The notes below the pieces were generated by a model that had not been told where the DNA came from, ran no database searches, and was given only the letters and a program-made list of their open reading frames with translations. Shown piece after piece: positions 38,310 through 45,877 of a stretch of 64,000 nucleotides of DNA (position 1 is its first letter; every line of letters starts with the position of its first letter). The stretch covers positions 1 to 64,000 of the forward strand of contig CAJXUB010000001.1 in assembly GCA_913061125.1 (NCBI GenBank), in the 5' to 3' direction. The position numbers and the translations under genes are program-made. Origin of the DNA: an uncultured Flavobacteriaceae bacterium. Lineage in GTDB: Bacteria > Bacteroidota > Bacteroidia > Flavobacteriales > Flavobacteriaceae.

Positions 38310-39392
38310 TTAGCCCTTTAAAATTTGCTTTTGATGGTTAATCGACTCTTGGTGAATGGCTTTAAAGAGTTTTAAAATAAACTCTTCACTCAAATTGTGT
38401 TGTTCCCCCTCAAGAACCATTTTGCCCAAAATTTCGTTCCAACGTTTACTTTGCAAAACGGCTACATTTTTCTCTTTTTTAAGCCCACCAATCGCTTCAG
38501 CTATTTTCATCCGCTTACCAAGGGTTTCTAGCAGTTGATTGTCTGCCACATCAATTTGAGCTCTTAATTTTTGAAGTTCGTTGGTATAATCGGCTTCCGT
38601 CGTGCTAACGTTCCGGATTTTTAAATCCTTGGTGTATTGGATTAAGGTTTGCGGTGTAATTTGTTGAGCAGCATCGCTCCAAGCGTTGTCTGGGTCGTGA
38701 TGTGTTTCAATCATTAAACCGTCAAAATTTAAATCCAAAGCCGTTTGACACACGTCAAAAACCATATCGCGTTTGCCCGTAATGTGCGACGGGTCGTTAA
38801 TTAGTGGTAAATCTGGGAAACGCCGTTGGAGCTCAATGGGTAATTGCCACTCGGGGTTATTTCTGTATTTTGATTTTTCATAGGTGGAAAAACCACGATG
38901 AATTACGCCAAGTTTTTTAATATTTGCTGAGGCCAATCGCTCCACGGCTCCAAGCCACAAGGACAGGTCTGGATTTACAGGATTTTTTATCAATACGATT
39001 TTATCGGTTCCCTCCAAAGCATCGGCAATTTCTTGAACAATAAATGGGCTTACTGTGGAGCGCGCCCCAATCCATAGCAAATCGATGTCGTGCTCCAAGG
39101 CCAACTCCACGTGTGCTTTATTGGCAACTTCTGTGGCGGTTTTTAAACCTGTTTCGGCTTTGACCTTTTGTAGCCATTTAAGCCCCAAAGCTCCAACGCC
39201 TTCAAAATTGCCCGGTCGTGTTCTTGGTTTCCAAATACCAGCACGAAAATAACTGACATCGGAGTGTTTTAGTGCATGGGCTATTTTAAGAACTTGATCT
39301 TCAGTTTCAGCGCTGCAAGGCCCTGCGATAACTAGCGGGTGGCTCAGTTTTAAATCGTCCAACCACGTTCGTAATGTATTGCTGTTTTCCAT
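38310..39392 (-). CDS. aroG: Bifunctional DAHP synthase/chorismate mutase
   Basis: 360 aa. Residues of about 1-255 form a KDO8P-synthase-like class I-beta DAHP synthase (VIAGPCSAET, RAGIWKPRTRPGNFEGVG, LWIGARSTVSPF, DPSHITGKRD, GLMIETHHDPD). Residues of about 265-355 are an AroQ-type helical chorismate mutase (ELQKLRAQIDVADNQLLETLGKRMKIAEAIGGLKK). It catalyses the first step of the shikimate pathway and the branch step to prephenate. It is the last gene of the pheA operon. In this type of fusion the mutase domain often acts as the feedback sensor. Confidence 0.93.
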   Translation of the reverse strand: MENSNTLRTWLDDLKLSHPLVIAGPCSAETEDQVLKIAHALKHSDVSYFRAGIWKPRTRPGNFEGVGALGLKWLQKVKAETGLKTATEVANKAHVELALEHDIDLLWIGARSTVSPFIVQEIADALEGTDKIVLIKNPVNPDLSLWLGAVERLASANIKKLGVIHRGFSTYEKSKYRNNPEWQLPIELQRRFPDLPLINDPSHITGKRDMVFDVCQTALDLNFDGLMIETHHDPDNAWSDAAQQITPQTLIQYTKDLKIRNVSTTEADYTNELQKLRAQIDVADNQLLETLGKRMKIAEAIGGLKKEKNVAVLQSKRWNEILGKMVLEGEQHNLSEEFILKLFKAIHQESINHQKQILKG

Positions 39393-39403
39393 ATGTTTTA
39401 GAG

Positions 39404-40255
39404 TTAAGAAATTCCTTTTAAAATTGTTTTAATGTGATTCGTGTTTTTCATTTCATTTCGAATCCCCTCAAAATCATTAGATTCCATCAAAGATTTGAAG
39501 TGTTTTAAGTTTTGAATGTACTCGTCTAAAGTTTCAATAACATTGGTTTTATTTTGTTCAAAAATTGGAGCCCACATATCGGGAGAGCTTTTGGCCAAGC
39601 GCACCGTCGATTCGAATCCACTTCCGGCCATATCAAAAATATTACGCTCATTTTTTTCTTTATTAATGACCGTTTTGCCCAACATAAATGAGCTGATGTG
39701 AGACAAATGAGAAACGTACGCAATGTGTTTATCGTGTGCCTCTGCATCCATATATCGAATGTTCATTCCCATAGCTTCAAAAATATTGATCGCCATTTGA
39801 GATAAATTTTTATCCGTTTTTTCTACATCACAAATAATGTTGGTTTTATTTTTAAACAGCCCCAAGTGAGCGGCTTTGGGTCCAGAAAATTCTGTTCCAG
39901 CAATGGGATGATTGGCCAGAAATTGTGCGCGTTTGGGATGATTTTCTACCGCTTTGCAAATGGCTGATTTGGTGGATCCCATATCAAAAACAAGCGTGTG
40001 TAATGAGACTTTATTTAAAACATCTGGAAGCAGCTTCAATGTTGTGTTCACTGGGATGGCCAACACCACTAGGTCTGCATTTTGAATGTCACTAAGCGTT
40101 GCTTTTTGATGAATTATCCCCATTTCAAGAGCAGTTTCTAAATGGGCTTCATTGTGGTCAATCCCATAAATAAGGACCTCGAGTTTTAGAGCATTTAAAG
40201 CTAACGCAAAACTACCCCCAATAAGTCCTGTCCCTATGATGTATACCTTTTTCAT
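39404..40255 (-). CDS. tyrA: Prephenate dehydrogenase
   Basis: 283 aa. N-terminal NAD-binding loop IIGTGLIGGSFALALN, followed by LAIPVNTT, DMGSTKSAIC and the HPIAGTEFSGP substrate motif. Converts prephenate to 4-hydroxyphenylpyruvate for tyrosine. No ACT domain. The start overlaps the aminotransferase stop as ATGA. Confidence 0.95.
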   Translation of the reverse strand: MKKVYIIGTGLIGGSFALALNALKLEVLIYGIDHNEAHLETALEMGIIHQKATLSDIQNADLVVLAIPVNTTLKLLPDVLNKVSLHTLVFDMGSTKSAICKAVENHPKRAQFLANHPIAGTEFSGPKAAHLGLFKNKTNIICDVEKTDKNLSQMAINIFEAMGMNIRYMDAEAHDKHIAYVSHLSHISSFMLGKTVINKEKNERNIFDMAGSGFESTVRLAKSSPDMWAPIFEQNKTNVIETLDEYIQNLKHFKSLMESNDFEGIRNEMKNTNHIKTILKGIS

Positions 40256-41397
40256 GAAGTTCGTGTTATGGCTTCTTTTATGGATTCTTCAGGGGCACAT
40301 AAGGAAAATCGGACATAGCCATTTCCATTGGAGCCAAAGATGGTTCCTGGTGCAATAAATACATGTTTGTCTTGCAATAACGTATCGATAAATTGTTCTG
40401 AATCAAGTCCATTTTGGAGCTTGGCCCAAACAAACATTCCACAGGTGTTTTGATCAAAATCACACCCCAGTTGGGCGGCCAATTGCCAAACAAGTTTTCG
40501 ACGCTGCGCATAGATGGCGTTTAAGTCCGAAAACCATTGCTTTGGCGATTTTAGGGCCTCGATAGCACCTTTTTGGACGCCATAAAACATTCCTGAGTCC
40601 ATGTTGCTTTTGACCTTAATAACATGATTTATACGGGCTGCATCGCCTGACAACATGCCCACTCGCCAACCTGCCATATTAAACATTTTACTCAATGAAT
40701 TGAGTTCTAGACAAATGTCTTTTGCCCCTTCAATATTAAAAATACTGGTTGGATTATCATTTAAAATAAAGCTGTAAGGGTTGTCATTTACCAGCAAAAT
40801 ATCGTGTGCTTTTGCCAATTCAATGAGTGCTGTTAAATGCGATTTTGAGGCCTTTGTCCCTGTTGGCATGTGCGGATAATTGATCCACATGAGTTTAACT
40901 TTGGAGAGGTCCATCTGAGCCAGAGCATCCAAATTGGGTTGCCATTGCGATTCGGATGTTAAGTCGTAAAACATTGGAGTGGCTCCCAGTAATTTTGTAA
41001 CGGCGCTGTAGGTTGGATATCCTGGATTTGGAATCAGAACGGCATCGCCCTGATTAAGGTAGGCCATCGAAATGTGCATAATACCCTCCTTACTTCCCAT
41101 AAGTGGAAGAATTTCTGAGGTAGGGTTTAGGGTTACCCCATAATTAGTCTTATAAAATTGAGAAATGGCCAATCGAAGCTCAGTCAATCCTTGATAGCTC
41201 TGATATTTGTGAGCTGTTGGGTCCGATAGACTTTGATTTAGAGCATGTACCACTTGAGGTGGCGGAGGTAAGTCGGGGCTGCCAATCCCGAGGTTAATTA
41301 TGGGTTTACCTTTTGTCATAAGTGCTTGAACTTCTTTCAGTTTTTTTGAAAAATAGTACTCTTCAACGGTATGTAAACGGTGGGCTACTGCAGTCAC
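40252..41397 (-). CDS. Class I/II pyridoxal-phosphate aminotransferase of the aromatic operon
   Basis: 381 aa. PLP-lysine motif LNSLSKMFNMAGWRVGML and the N-terminal INLGIGSPDLPPP. From its place between pheA and tyrA it should transaminate phenylpyruvate and 4-hydroxyphenylpyruvate, making phenylalanine and tyrosine. By sequence alone LL-diaminopimelate or aspartate aminotransferase activity cannot be excluded. The start is GTG, overlapping the pheA stop as GTGA. Confidence 0.9.
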   Translation of the reverse strand: MTAVAHRLHTVEEYYFSKKLKEVQALMTKGKPIINLGIGSPDLPPPPQVVHALNQSLSDPTAHKYQSYQGLTELRLAISQFYKTNYGVTLNPTSEILPLMGSKEGIMHISMAYLNQGDAVLIPNPGYPTYSAVTKLLGATPMFYDLTSESQWQPNLDALAQMDLSKVKLMWINYPHMPTGTKASKSHLTALIELAKAHDILLVNDNPYSFILNDNPTSIFNIEGAKDICLELNSLSKMFNMAGWRVGMLSGDAARINHVIKVKSNMDSGMFYGVQKGAIEALKSPKQWFSDLNAIYAQRRKLVWQLAAQLGCDFDQNTCGMFVWAKLQNGLDSEQFIDTLLQDKHVFIAPGTIFGSNGNGYVRFSLCAPEESIKEAITRTS

Positions 41398-42215
41398 GAC
41401 TTTGCATTTTTATATTCTCCCAACACTTTAAATTCTTCTGCCATGATGGTCATAATAGACTTGGCTTTATTGTAATGCTCATAAACATCAAAGGTTACAT
41501 CCACAAAAAAAGCGTATTTCCAAGGCGTATCAATTTTTGGCAACGACTGAATTTTAGTCAAATTTAATTTACAATCGCTCATTACATTGAGCATGGCGGC
41601 AAGACTGCCTCGCTTGTGATCGAGCATAAATTTTAGGGACGCTTTATTAGCTTGTTCAGTTGAGCTCTGTTCACGCTCAACAATTACAAATCGGGTTTCG
41701 TTTTGTTTTATGGTTTGAATACTTTGGGCTAAAATATCTAATTGGTAGGCCTCTGCAGCGGCTTGGCTGGCAATAGCCCCAATACCTTTAAGTTGTTGAT
41801 TTTGAATTCTTTGTGCCGCTTCTGCAGTATCCGAATCCTCAACCAATTTAATATGCGGGTATGGTTCAAAAAAAGCTTGACATTGCAATAAGGCCATGGG
41901 GTGCGAGTGGACTTCTTTAATGTCCGCAATATGTTGCCCAGGAAGAGCCATCAACTGGTGTTGGATGTCCAAATAATGCTCGCCAGTGATGTGTAAATTG
42001 TGAGAATCAATTAGAGCATAATTTGGAATGATGGATCCTGCGATAGAATTTTCAATGGCCATAACGGCAGTATCGACTTTTTTGGACGTCAGATGGTCAA
42101 CAACCTCATTAAAAGTGAGCAACGGGACAATCGCCACTGGATCAGCAAAATACTGCTGCGTAACCAAATGGTGAAACGACCCCTTTACGCCTTGTATAGC
42201 AACTTGTGTTGTCAT
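41394..42215 (-). CDS. pheA: Prephenate dehydratase with a regulatory ACT domain
   Basis: 273 aa from the ATG at 42215. Residues of about 1-185 form the dehydratase (VAIQGVKGSFHHLV, catalytic ENETRFVIV... TRF motif). The C-terminal ACT domain (SLKFMLDHKRGSLAAMLNVMSDCKLNLTKIQSLPK) has QSLPK where phenylalanine-sensitive enzymes usually have ESRP, so feedback may differ. The ATG follows directly on the T9 run of an attenuator terminator. An earlier in-frame ATG (42239) lies inside the terminator hairpin and is unlikely. First gene of pheA-aminotransferase-tyrA-aroG. Confidence 0.96.
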   Translation of the reverse strand: MTTQVAIQGVKGSFHHLVTQQYFADPVAIVPLLTFNEVVDHLTSKKVDTAVMAIENSIAGSIIPNYALIDSHNLHITGEHYLDIQHQLMALPGQHIADIKEVHSHPMALLQCQAFFEPYPHIKLVEDSDTAEAAQRIQNQQLKGIGAIASQAAAEAYQLDILAQSIQTIKQNETRFVIVEREQSSTEQANKASLKFMLDHKRGSLAAMLNVMSDCKLNLTKIQSLPKIDTPWKYAFFVDVTFDVYEHYNKAKSIMTIMAEEFKVLGEYKNAKS

Positions 42216-42244
42216 AAAAAAAAATCCCGATGTTGACATCGAGA
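42216..42244 (-). terminator. Attenuator terminator directly before pheA
   Basis: Minus strand: 5' arm TCTCGATG (42244-42237), loop TCAA, 3' arm CATCGGGA (42232-42225), then nine T (42224-42216), with the pheA ATG immediately following. The 8-bp stem has one G-U pair. Its 5' arm is complementary to an earlier segment (42289-42283) inside the leader ORF, so terminator and antiterminator exclude each other. Confidence 0.85.
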
Positions 42245-42289
42245 CCTAAATTGAATTTTACAGTAAAATTACACGCACAGCATCTCGAT
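42238..42289 (-). promoter_or_regulatory. Antiterminator pairing of the pheA attenuator
   Basis: ATCGAGA at 42289-42283, within codons 20-22 of the leader ORF, is exactly complementary to TCTCGAT at 42244-42238, the 5' arm of the terminator. The pairing can extend by a wobble. A ribosome completing the leader covers the first segment and lets the terminator form. A ribosome stalled at the aromatic codons leaves it free. Confidence 0.75.
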
Positions 42290-42346
42290 TCGTTTCTCAA
42301 AGTAAACGTAATACCAGCTGTAAAAAATGTAATTTAAGTTTAACAT
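42269..42346 (-). CDS. Aromatic-rich leader peptide of the pheA operon
   Basis: 25 codons starting ATG at 42346 and ending TAA at 42269. Residues 6-16 read YIFYSWYYVYF: five Tyr, two Phe and one Trp in eleven codons, an extreme composition that is not expected by chance. It is followed by an antiterminator/terminator pair and pheA. By analogy with enterobacterial pheA, pheST and trp leaders, translation of this peptide should sense charged tRNA-Tyr/Phe (and Trp). No start upstream of it is needed: a promoter-like element ends 18 bases before the ATG. It is too short for usual gene finders. Confidence 0.85.
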   Translation of the reverse strand: MLNLNYIFYSWYYVYFEKRIEMLCV

Positions 42347-42364
42347 CGCATTTTTAATAAAACG

Positions 42365-42395
42365 CTAAAGTATATATTTTTTTTCCAAAACAAAA
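42365..42395 (-). promoter_or_regulatory. Probable promoter of the pheA leader and operon
   Basis: Minus strand: TTTTG (42395-42391), 18 bases, then TACTTTAG (42372-42365), one mismatch from TAnnTTTG. Transcription would start about 12 bases before the leader ATG. Confidence 0.5.
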
Positions 42396-42502
42396 TTCGT
42401 GAACTTATTTTTTAAATTTTGATTTGAGTTTTTGGTATTTCTGAAAAAAATCCATTTTTAATTGCATTATTTCTAATTATTTTACCTCACAGTAAATTCC
42501 TT

Positions 42503-43252
42503 TCAATCAATCAAAAAAATTACCGTTCCTGTATAAAACGCTTGAACGTCCACCGTGGCAGGTGTCCGAGTAGAAATTAAATGCCCTGTGCTGCGCAACT
42601 CGCCCGATAACGACTCCTGAGGATTAACCACCATATCGTGGCTACTTCTGTGGTAAACCGTAATGTGATTGGCCTCCAAGTCGGCTCCAAAAAACGCAGT
42701 GGTCCCCGCATAAAATCCAACAAAAAGAGCATCTGTTTGACCCGATATGAAAAATTGAGAGAGGTTGTTTGAAATCACTTTTATACTTTCATTTTGAATG
42801 TGCAAATTAAAATCGCCAGAGCTTAAATCATCTTGATTAAAATTTTCTGAAATTAAATTCAAACTTGGAAAAGTCAGCACCCCACCAGAGCTTATGGTGT
42901 GTTGGGTATTGCTCCTAATTTCAGTTAGCGAAGGGGTGGTCACAATAATTTTGGTGGGGGCATACCGCCGAATCCAATTGCATTGATTGTTATCTGAAAG
43001 AGTTAACAATCCATCACTGACATTGTATTCCACATCGTGAATTAGATGCTCGCCAGCTTCTATTTTTAGGTGATATTCTGATCCCATTTTTAGCGTTAAT
43101 TCAATATTTTCGTTAACCAAAATCCGCTCAAAACCATCTAAAGAATAGTCTCTTGTAATGATTTCTCCAGACAATTGGAGGCAATCCGGTGCATTGTCTT
43201 TTGCGCAAGACCATATTAAAAGAAATAGGATGTAGCCACTGTATTTTTTCAT
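42503..43252 (-). CDS. DUF2807 (head GIN domain) lipoprotein
   Basis: 249 aa. A lipoprotein signal ends IWSC. The rest matches the GIN/DUF2807 beta-helix type: FERILVNENIELTLKMGSEYHLKIEAGEHLI followed by repeated short beta strands (LTLSDNNQC, FNLHIQNESIKVISNN). Proteins of this family in Bacteroidota are surface or periplasmic and have no proven role. The start overlaps the stop of the PagL-like gene by 4 bases. Confidence 0.85.
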   Translation of the reverse strand: MKKYSGYILFLLIWSCAKDNAPDCLQLSGEIITRDYSLDGFERILVNENIELTLKMGSEYHLKIEAGEHLIHDVEYNVSDGLLTLSDNNQCNWIRRYAPTKIIVTTPSLTEIRSNTQHTISSGGVLTFPSLNLISENFNQDDLSSGDFNLHIQNESIKVISNNLSQFFISGQTDALFVGFYAGTTAFFGADLEANHITVYHRSSHDMVVNPQESLSGELRSTGHLISTRTPATVDVQAFYTGTVIFLID

Positions 43253-44349
43253 AATCGAACGCCAATACTAAATTCCAACGCTTCGGCTTTGGCTGCATGC
43301 GATTTTAAGGTTGCACTCACAAACCAATTGGAAAACACAAAATGTTTCAATCCGATACGATTATACACCCTGCCTTCGAAATCAAACGGCGCATAGACGT
43401 AATACCCCAGTTGGGTTTGAATGGAAAATCGCCCAAAGAGCAATTCGTGGCCGACATAAATCCCAACTCGATTGTAATCCAAATCGCTGCTTACGTTTGA
43501 CTCTGGATAAGCCACACTTTGATAATAAATGTATTCCTTTAAAAATTTAGAGTTAAAATATTCTGCTCCAACCATAATCAGACTTTTGGCATTCAGGCGT
43601 TTTTCTGCAAAAGCCGAAATGATATAAAACGGAAATTGAGAACTTCCAACCACATCACTCTGGTTAATCCCCGTCCGAAAAAGAAACCCAAACTGGGTTT
43701 TTTTGTCAAAATTCTCGTCGAGAATTGGGCGTTGATTAAGGGTCTGATTTGGCTCAAGTGCTGCTGTAAAACCAACGTTAAAAGCCACGGTATTGATGCT
43801 GGTATTGGGCGCTTTAATATTCGCATTGGATAAGTGCAGCAGGGTCAGTCCGACCTGAACACCGATGGCACCAAAAAGTTGAGGGCGGGCGTAGTTGAGC
43901 ATCAAATAGGTGCCACTGAGCAAATCTGAGCCGAAAGCTATATTTTTTGGATTCTTGAGTTTGTTGTAGGGATTGGTTGCGTATGAAATACCTTGTGCAA
44001 GGCGCAGCATCAAGCGTCGTTTTAGGAAATAAAAATTGTAGTGAGCATACAACCCATAGGACGAACCTAATTCGATTGTATTAAATTGTTGAGCAACAAA
44101 AGAGGCGCCAAACTCGGGGTAATTGTAGCGGCTGTGCCACGGTTGATCGCCAGAAACTCGTTTGTTCCAACCCAAAATAAAGCCATTGGGATGGGCTTTA
44201 ATCAAATGTGCAATATCACCGTTATGCCGAGCGATATTGCCGGAATAAACATTTAAATCAATGAAACTGAGGGGGGTATCTTTTTGAGAGAGTCCCAAAA
44301 AAGAACCGAACAGTACAACATACGGTATTAGTGATTTCAGTGCAGACAT
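43249..44349 (-). CDS. Acyloxyacyl hydrolase/PagL-like lipid A deacylase
   Basis: 366 aa. A signal peptide of about 22 residues is followed by an outer-membrane barrel-type sequence. HLSNANIKAPNTSIN matches the PagL catalytic loop (His-x-Ser-Asn), in which His and Ser remove the 3-O acyl chain of lipid A. It is larger than PagL of gamma-proteobacteria, as is usual in Bacteroidota. The start at 44349 (MSALKSL) is the first ATG. The next gene, DUF2807, overlaps it and is co-transcribed. Lipid A remodelling is inferred from the family. Confidence 0.85.
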   Translation of the reverse strand: MSALKSLIPYVVLFGSFLGLSQKDTPLSFIDLNVYSGNIARHNGDIAHLIKAHPNGFILGWNKRVSGDQPWHSRYNYPEFGASFVAQQFNTIELGSSYGLYAHYNFYFLKRRLMLRLAQGISYATNPYNKLKNPKNIAFGSDLLSGTYLMLNYARPQLFGAIGVQVGLTLLHLSNANIKAPNTSINTVAFNVGFTAALEPNQTLNQRPILDENFDKKTQFGFLFRTGINQSDVVGSSQFPFYIISAFAEKRLNAKSLIMVGAEYFNSKFLKEYIYYQSVAYPESNVSSDLDYNRVGIYVGHELLFGRFSIQTQLGYYVYAPFDFEGRVYNRIGLKHFVFSNWFVSATLKSHAAKAEALEFSIGVRL

Positions 44350-44426
44350 AGGGGTTGTAAATCTAACCAAATACTCGATTTAATTACATAATCGAAGTAA
44401 AGATTTTTTTTTTACATTTTTATATC

Positions 44427-44434
44427 TACATTTA
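44427..44434 (+). promoter_or_regulatory. Possible -7 element upstream of the metK riboswitch
   Basis: TACATTTA is one mismatch from TAnnTTTG. Transcription from it would begin near 44440, just before the aptamer. No -33 TTG is present, so this is tentative. Confidence 0.35.
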
Positions 44435-44446
44435 CGCCACAATTAA

Positions 44447-44503
44447 CAGAGGATAAATTTGATCTGATTGCAACCTCAATAAAAAAAAGCTAAAACAGTA
44501 AAA
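44447..44503 (+). promoter_or_regulatory. Probable SAM-II riboswitch aptamer before metK
   Basis: Stem GAGG (44449-44452) / CCTC (44474-44477) encloses a loop with ATTTGATCTGATTGCAA. The 3' part is AATAAAAAAAAGCTAAAACAG. The UUGCAA-P1-(n)AUAAA...GCUAAA order is the same as in the SAM-II (metA motif) pseudoknot, and loop CTG can pair with CAG after GCTAAAA. SAM-II binds S-adenosylmethionine and commonly precedes SAM and methionine biosynthesis genes, here metK. It was assigned from memory of the consensus; a covariance-model search is needed. Confidence 0.7.
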
Positions 44504-44522
44504 CTCCCTTTAGCTTGTTGCA
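44469..44522 (+). promoter_or_regulatory. Anti-aptamer hairpin competing with the SAM-II fold
   Basis: TGCAAC (44469-44474) and AAGCTAAA (44487-44494), both parts of the aptamer, are complementary in nested order to TTTAGCTT (44509-44516) and GTTGCA (44517-44522). The resulting 14-bp interrupted hairpin excludes the pseudoknot. It is a natural expression platform. How it affects the metK start is not visible. Confidence 0.65.
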
Positions 44523-44532
44523 CTTATTTGTT

Positions 44533-44554
44533 CTCATAAACTTTGGAATATGAG
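44533..44554 (+). promoter_or_regulatory. Small hairpin over the metK start codon
   Basis: CTCATA (44533-44538) and TATGAG (44549-44554, containing the ATG at 44550) are perfect complements with a 10-base loop. It could mask the start codon and be the output of the riboswitch. This is inference from complementarity. Confidence 0.5.
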
Positions 44555-45806
44555 TTATTTATTCACGTCGGAAAGCGTCTCTGAGGGCCACCCAGATAAG
44601 GTTGCCGACCAAATCAGCGATGCCATAATCGATCATTTTTTAGCGTTTGATCCACAGGCTAAAGTAGCTTGTGAAACCCTTGTTACCACGGGGCAAGTCA
44701 TCCTTGCTGGTGAAGTCAAATCTAACACGTATTTGGATGTACAACAAATTGCCAGAGATACCATTAATGCCATCGGCTACACAAAAGGCGAATATATGTT
44801 TGATGGAAATTCGTGTGGCGTATTGTCTGCCATTCACGAGCAATCTGTGGACATCAATAGAGGTGTCGAGAAAGACAATCCAGAAGATCAAGGCGCTGGC
44901 GACCAAGGGATGATGTTTGGCTATGCCACCAACGAAACTGAAAATTTTATGCCACTAGCTTTAGATCTTTCGCATAGAATTCTTAAAGAACTGGCGCTAT
45001 TGCGTCGTGAATCTAAAGACATCACCTACCTCCGCCCAGATTCTAAAAGTCAAGTCACCATAGAATACAGTGACAAGAACATCCCACAACGCATCGATTC
45101 CATTGTCATTTCCACTCAACACGATGCGTTTTTAGCCGATGATAAAGAAATGCTTCAAACCATCAAAAAGGACATCCAAACGATTTTAATGCCTCGTGTC
45201 ATTACCAAATTGCCAAAAAAAACTCAAGCGCTTTTTAACGACGATATTACCTATCACATCAATCCAACGGGCAAGTTTGTCATTGGTGGTCCTCACGGCG
45301 ATACCGGTCTCACAGGACGTAAAATTATCGTGGATACTTACGGCGGAAAAGGGGCGCATGGTGGGGGTGCATTTTCTGGAAAAGACCCCAGTAAGGTCGA
45401 TCGCTCGGCCGCTTACGCCATGCGCCATATTGCTAAAAACATGGTTGCTGCTGGCGTATGTTCCGAGATTTTGGTACAGGTCAGCTATGCCATTGGGGTA
45501 GCTGAACCAACGGGTGTTTTTGTGGACACCTACGGCACCTCGGATGTGGAATTTAGCGATGGTGAAATTGCACAAAAAATTACAGAACTCTTTAATCTTC
45601 GTCCAGCGGCCATTGAGCAACGCCTTAAACTTCGTGCGCCCATGTACAGCGAAACCGCGGCCTATGGCCATATGGGACGAACCAACGAAACAATAGAAAA
45701 AATATTTTACCTCCCCAATGGCGAAAAACGGGTATTGGAAGTTGAGCTTTTTACGTGGGAAAAATTAGATTATATAGCGGCTATCAAAACCGCATTTAAT
45801 CTATAA
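44550..45806 (+). CDS. metK: S-adenosylmethionine synthetase
   Basis: 418 aa. Makes SAM from methionine and ATP. Motifs: [22 protein letters not shown] at the N terminus, [33 protein letters not shown] and [19 protein letters not shown]. Full length. Preceded by a probable SAM-II riboswitch and followed by a terminator, so it is a SAM-controlled single-gene unit. Confidence 0.98.
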   Translation: MSYLFTSESVSEGHPDKVADQISDAIIDHFLAFDPQAKVACETLVTTGQVILAGEVKSNTYLDVQQIARDTINAIGYTKGEYMFDGNSCGVLSAIHEQSVDINRGVEKDNPEDQGAGDQGMMFGYATNETENFMPLALDLSHRILKELALLRRESKDITYLRPDSKSQVTIEYSDKNIPQRIDSIVISTQHDAFLADDKEMLQTIKKDIQTILMPRVITKLPKKTQALFNDDITYHINPTGKFVIGGPHGDTGLTGRKIIVDTYGGKGAHGGGAFSGKDPSKVDRSAAYAMRHIAKNMVAAGVCSEILVQVSYAIGVAEPTGVFVDTYGTSDVEFSDGEIAQKITELFNLRPAAIEQRLKLRAPMYSETAAYGHMGRTNETIEKIFYLPNGEKRVLEVELFTWEKLDYIAAIKTAFNL

Positions 45807-45826
45807 ATTATTCTATTTTTTGAAAT

Positions 45827-45860
45827 CAAAAATGCCACGCAAAACGTGGCATTTTTTTTT
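45827..45860. terminator. Bidirectional intrinsic terminator
   Basis: AATGCCACG / CGTGGCATT stem with loop CAAAA and T9. It separates metK from the convergent outer-membrane protein gene. Confidence 0.92.
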
Positions 45861-45877
45861 GAGATATTTATACGGTT

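Noticed and set aside
42216..42239. An in-frame ATG upstream of pheA encoding MSTSGFFF, which looks like a Phe-rich leader.
   Set aside because: The FFF codons are the T9 run of the terminator, and the ATG lies inside its hairpin. The real leader is the separate upstream ORF at 42346-42269.
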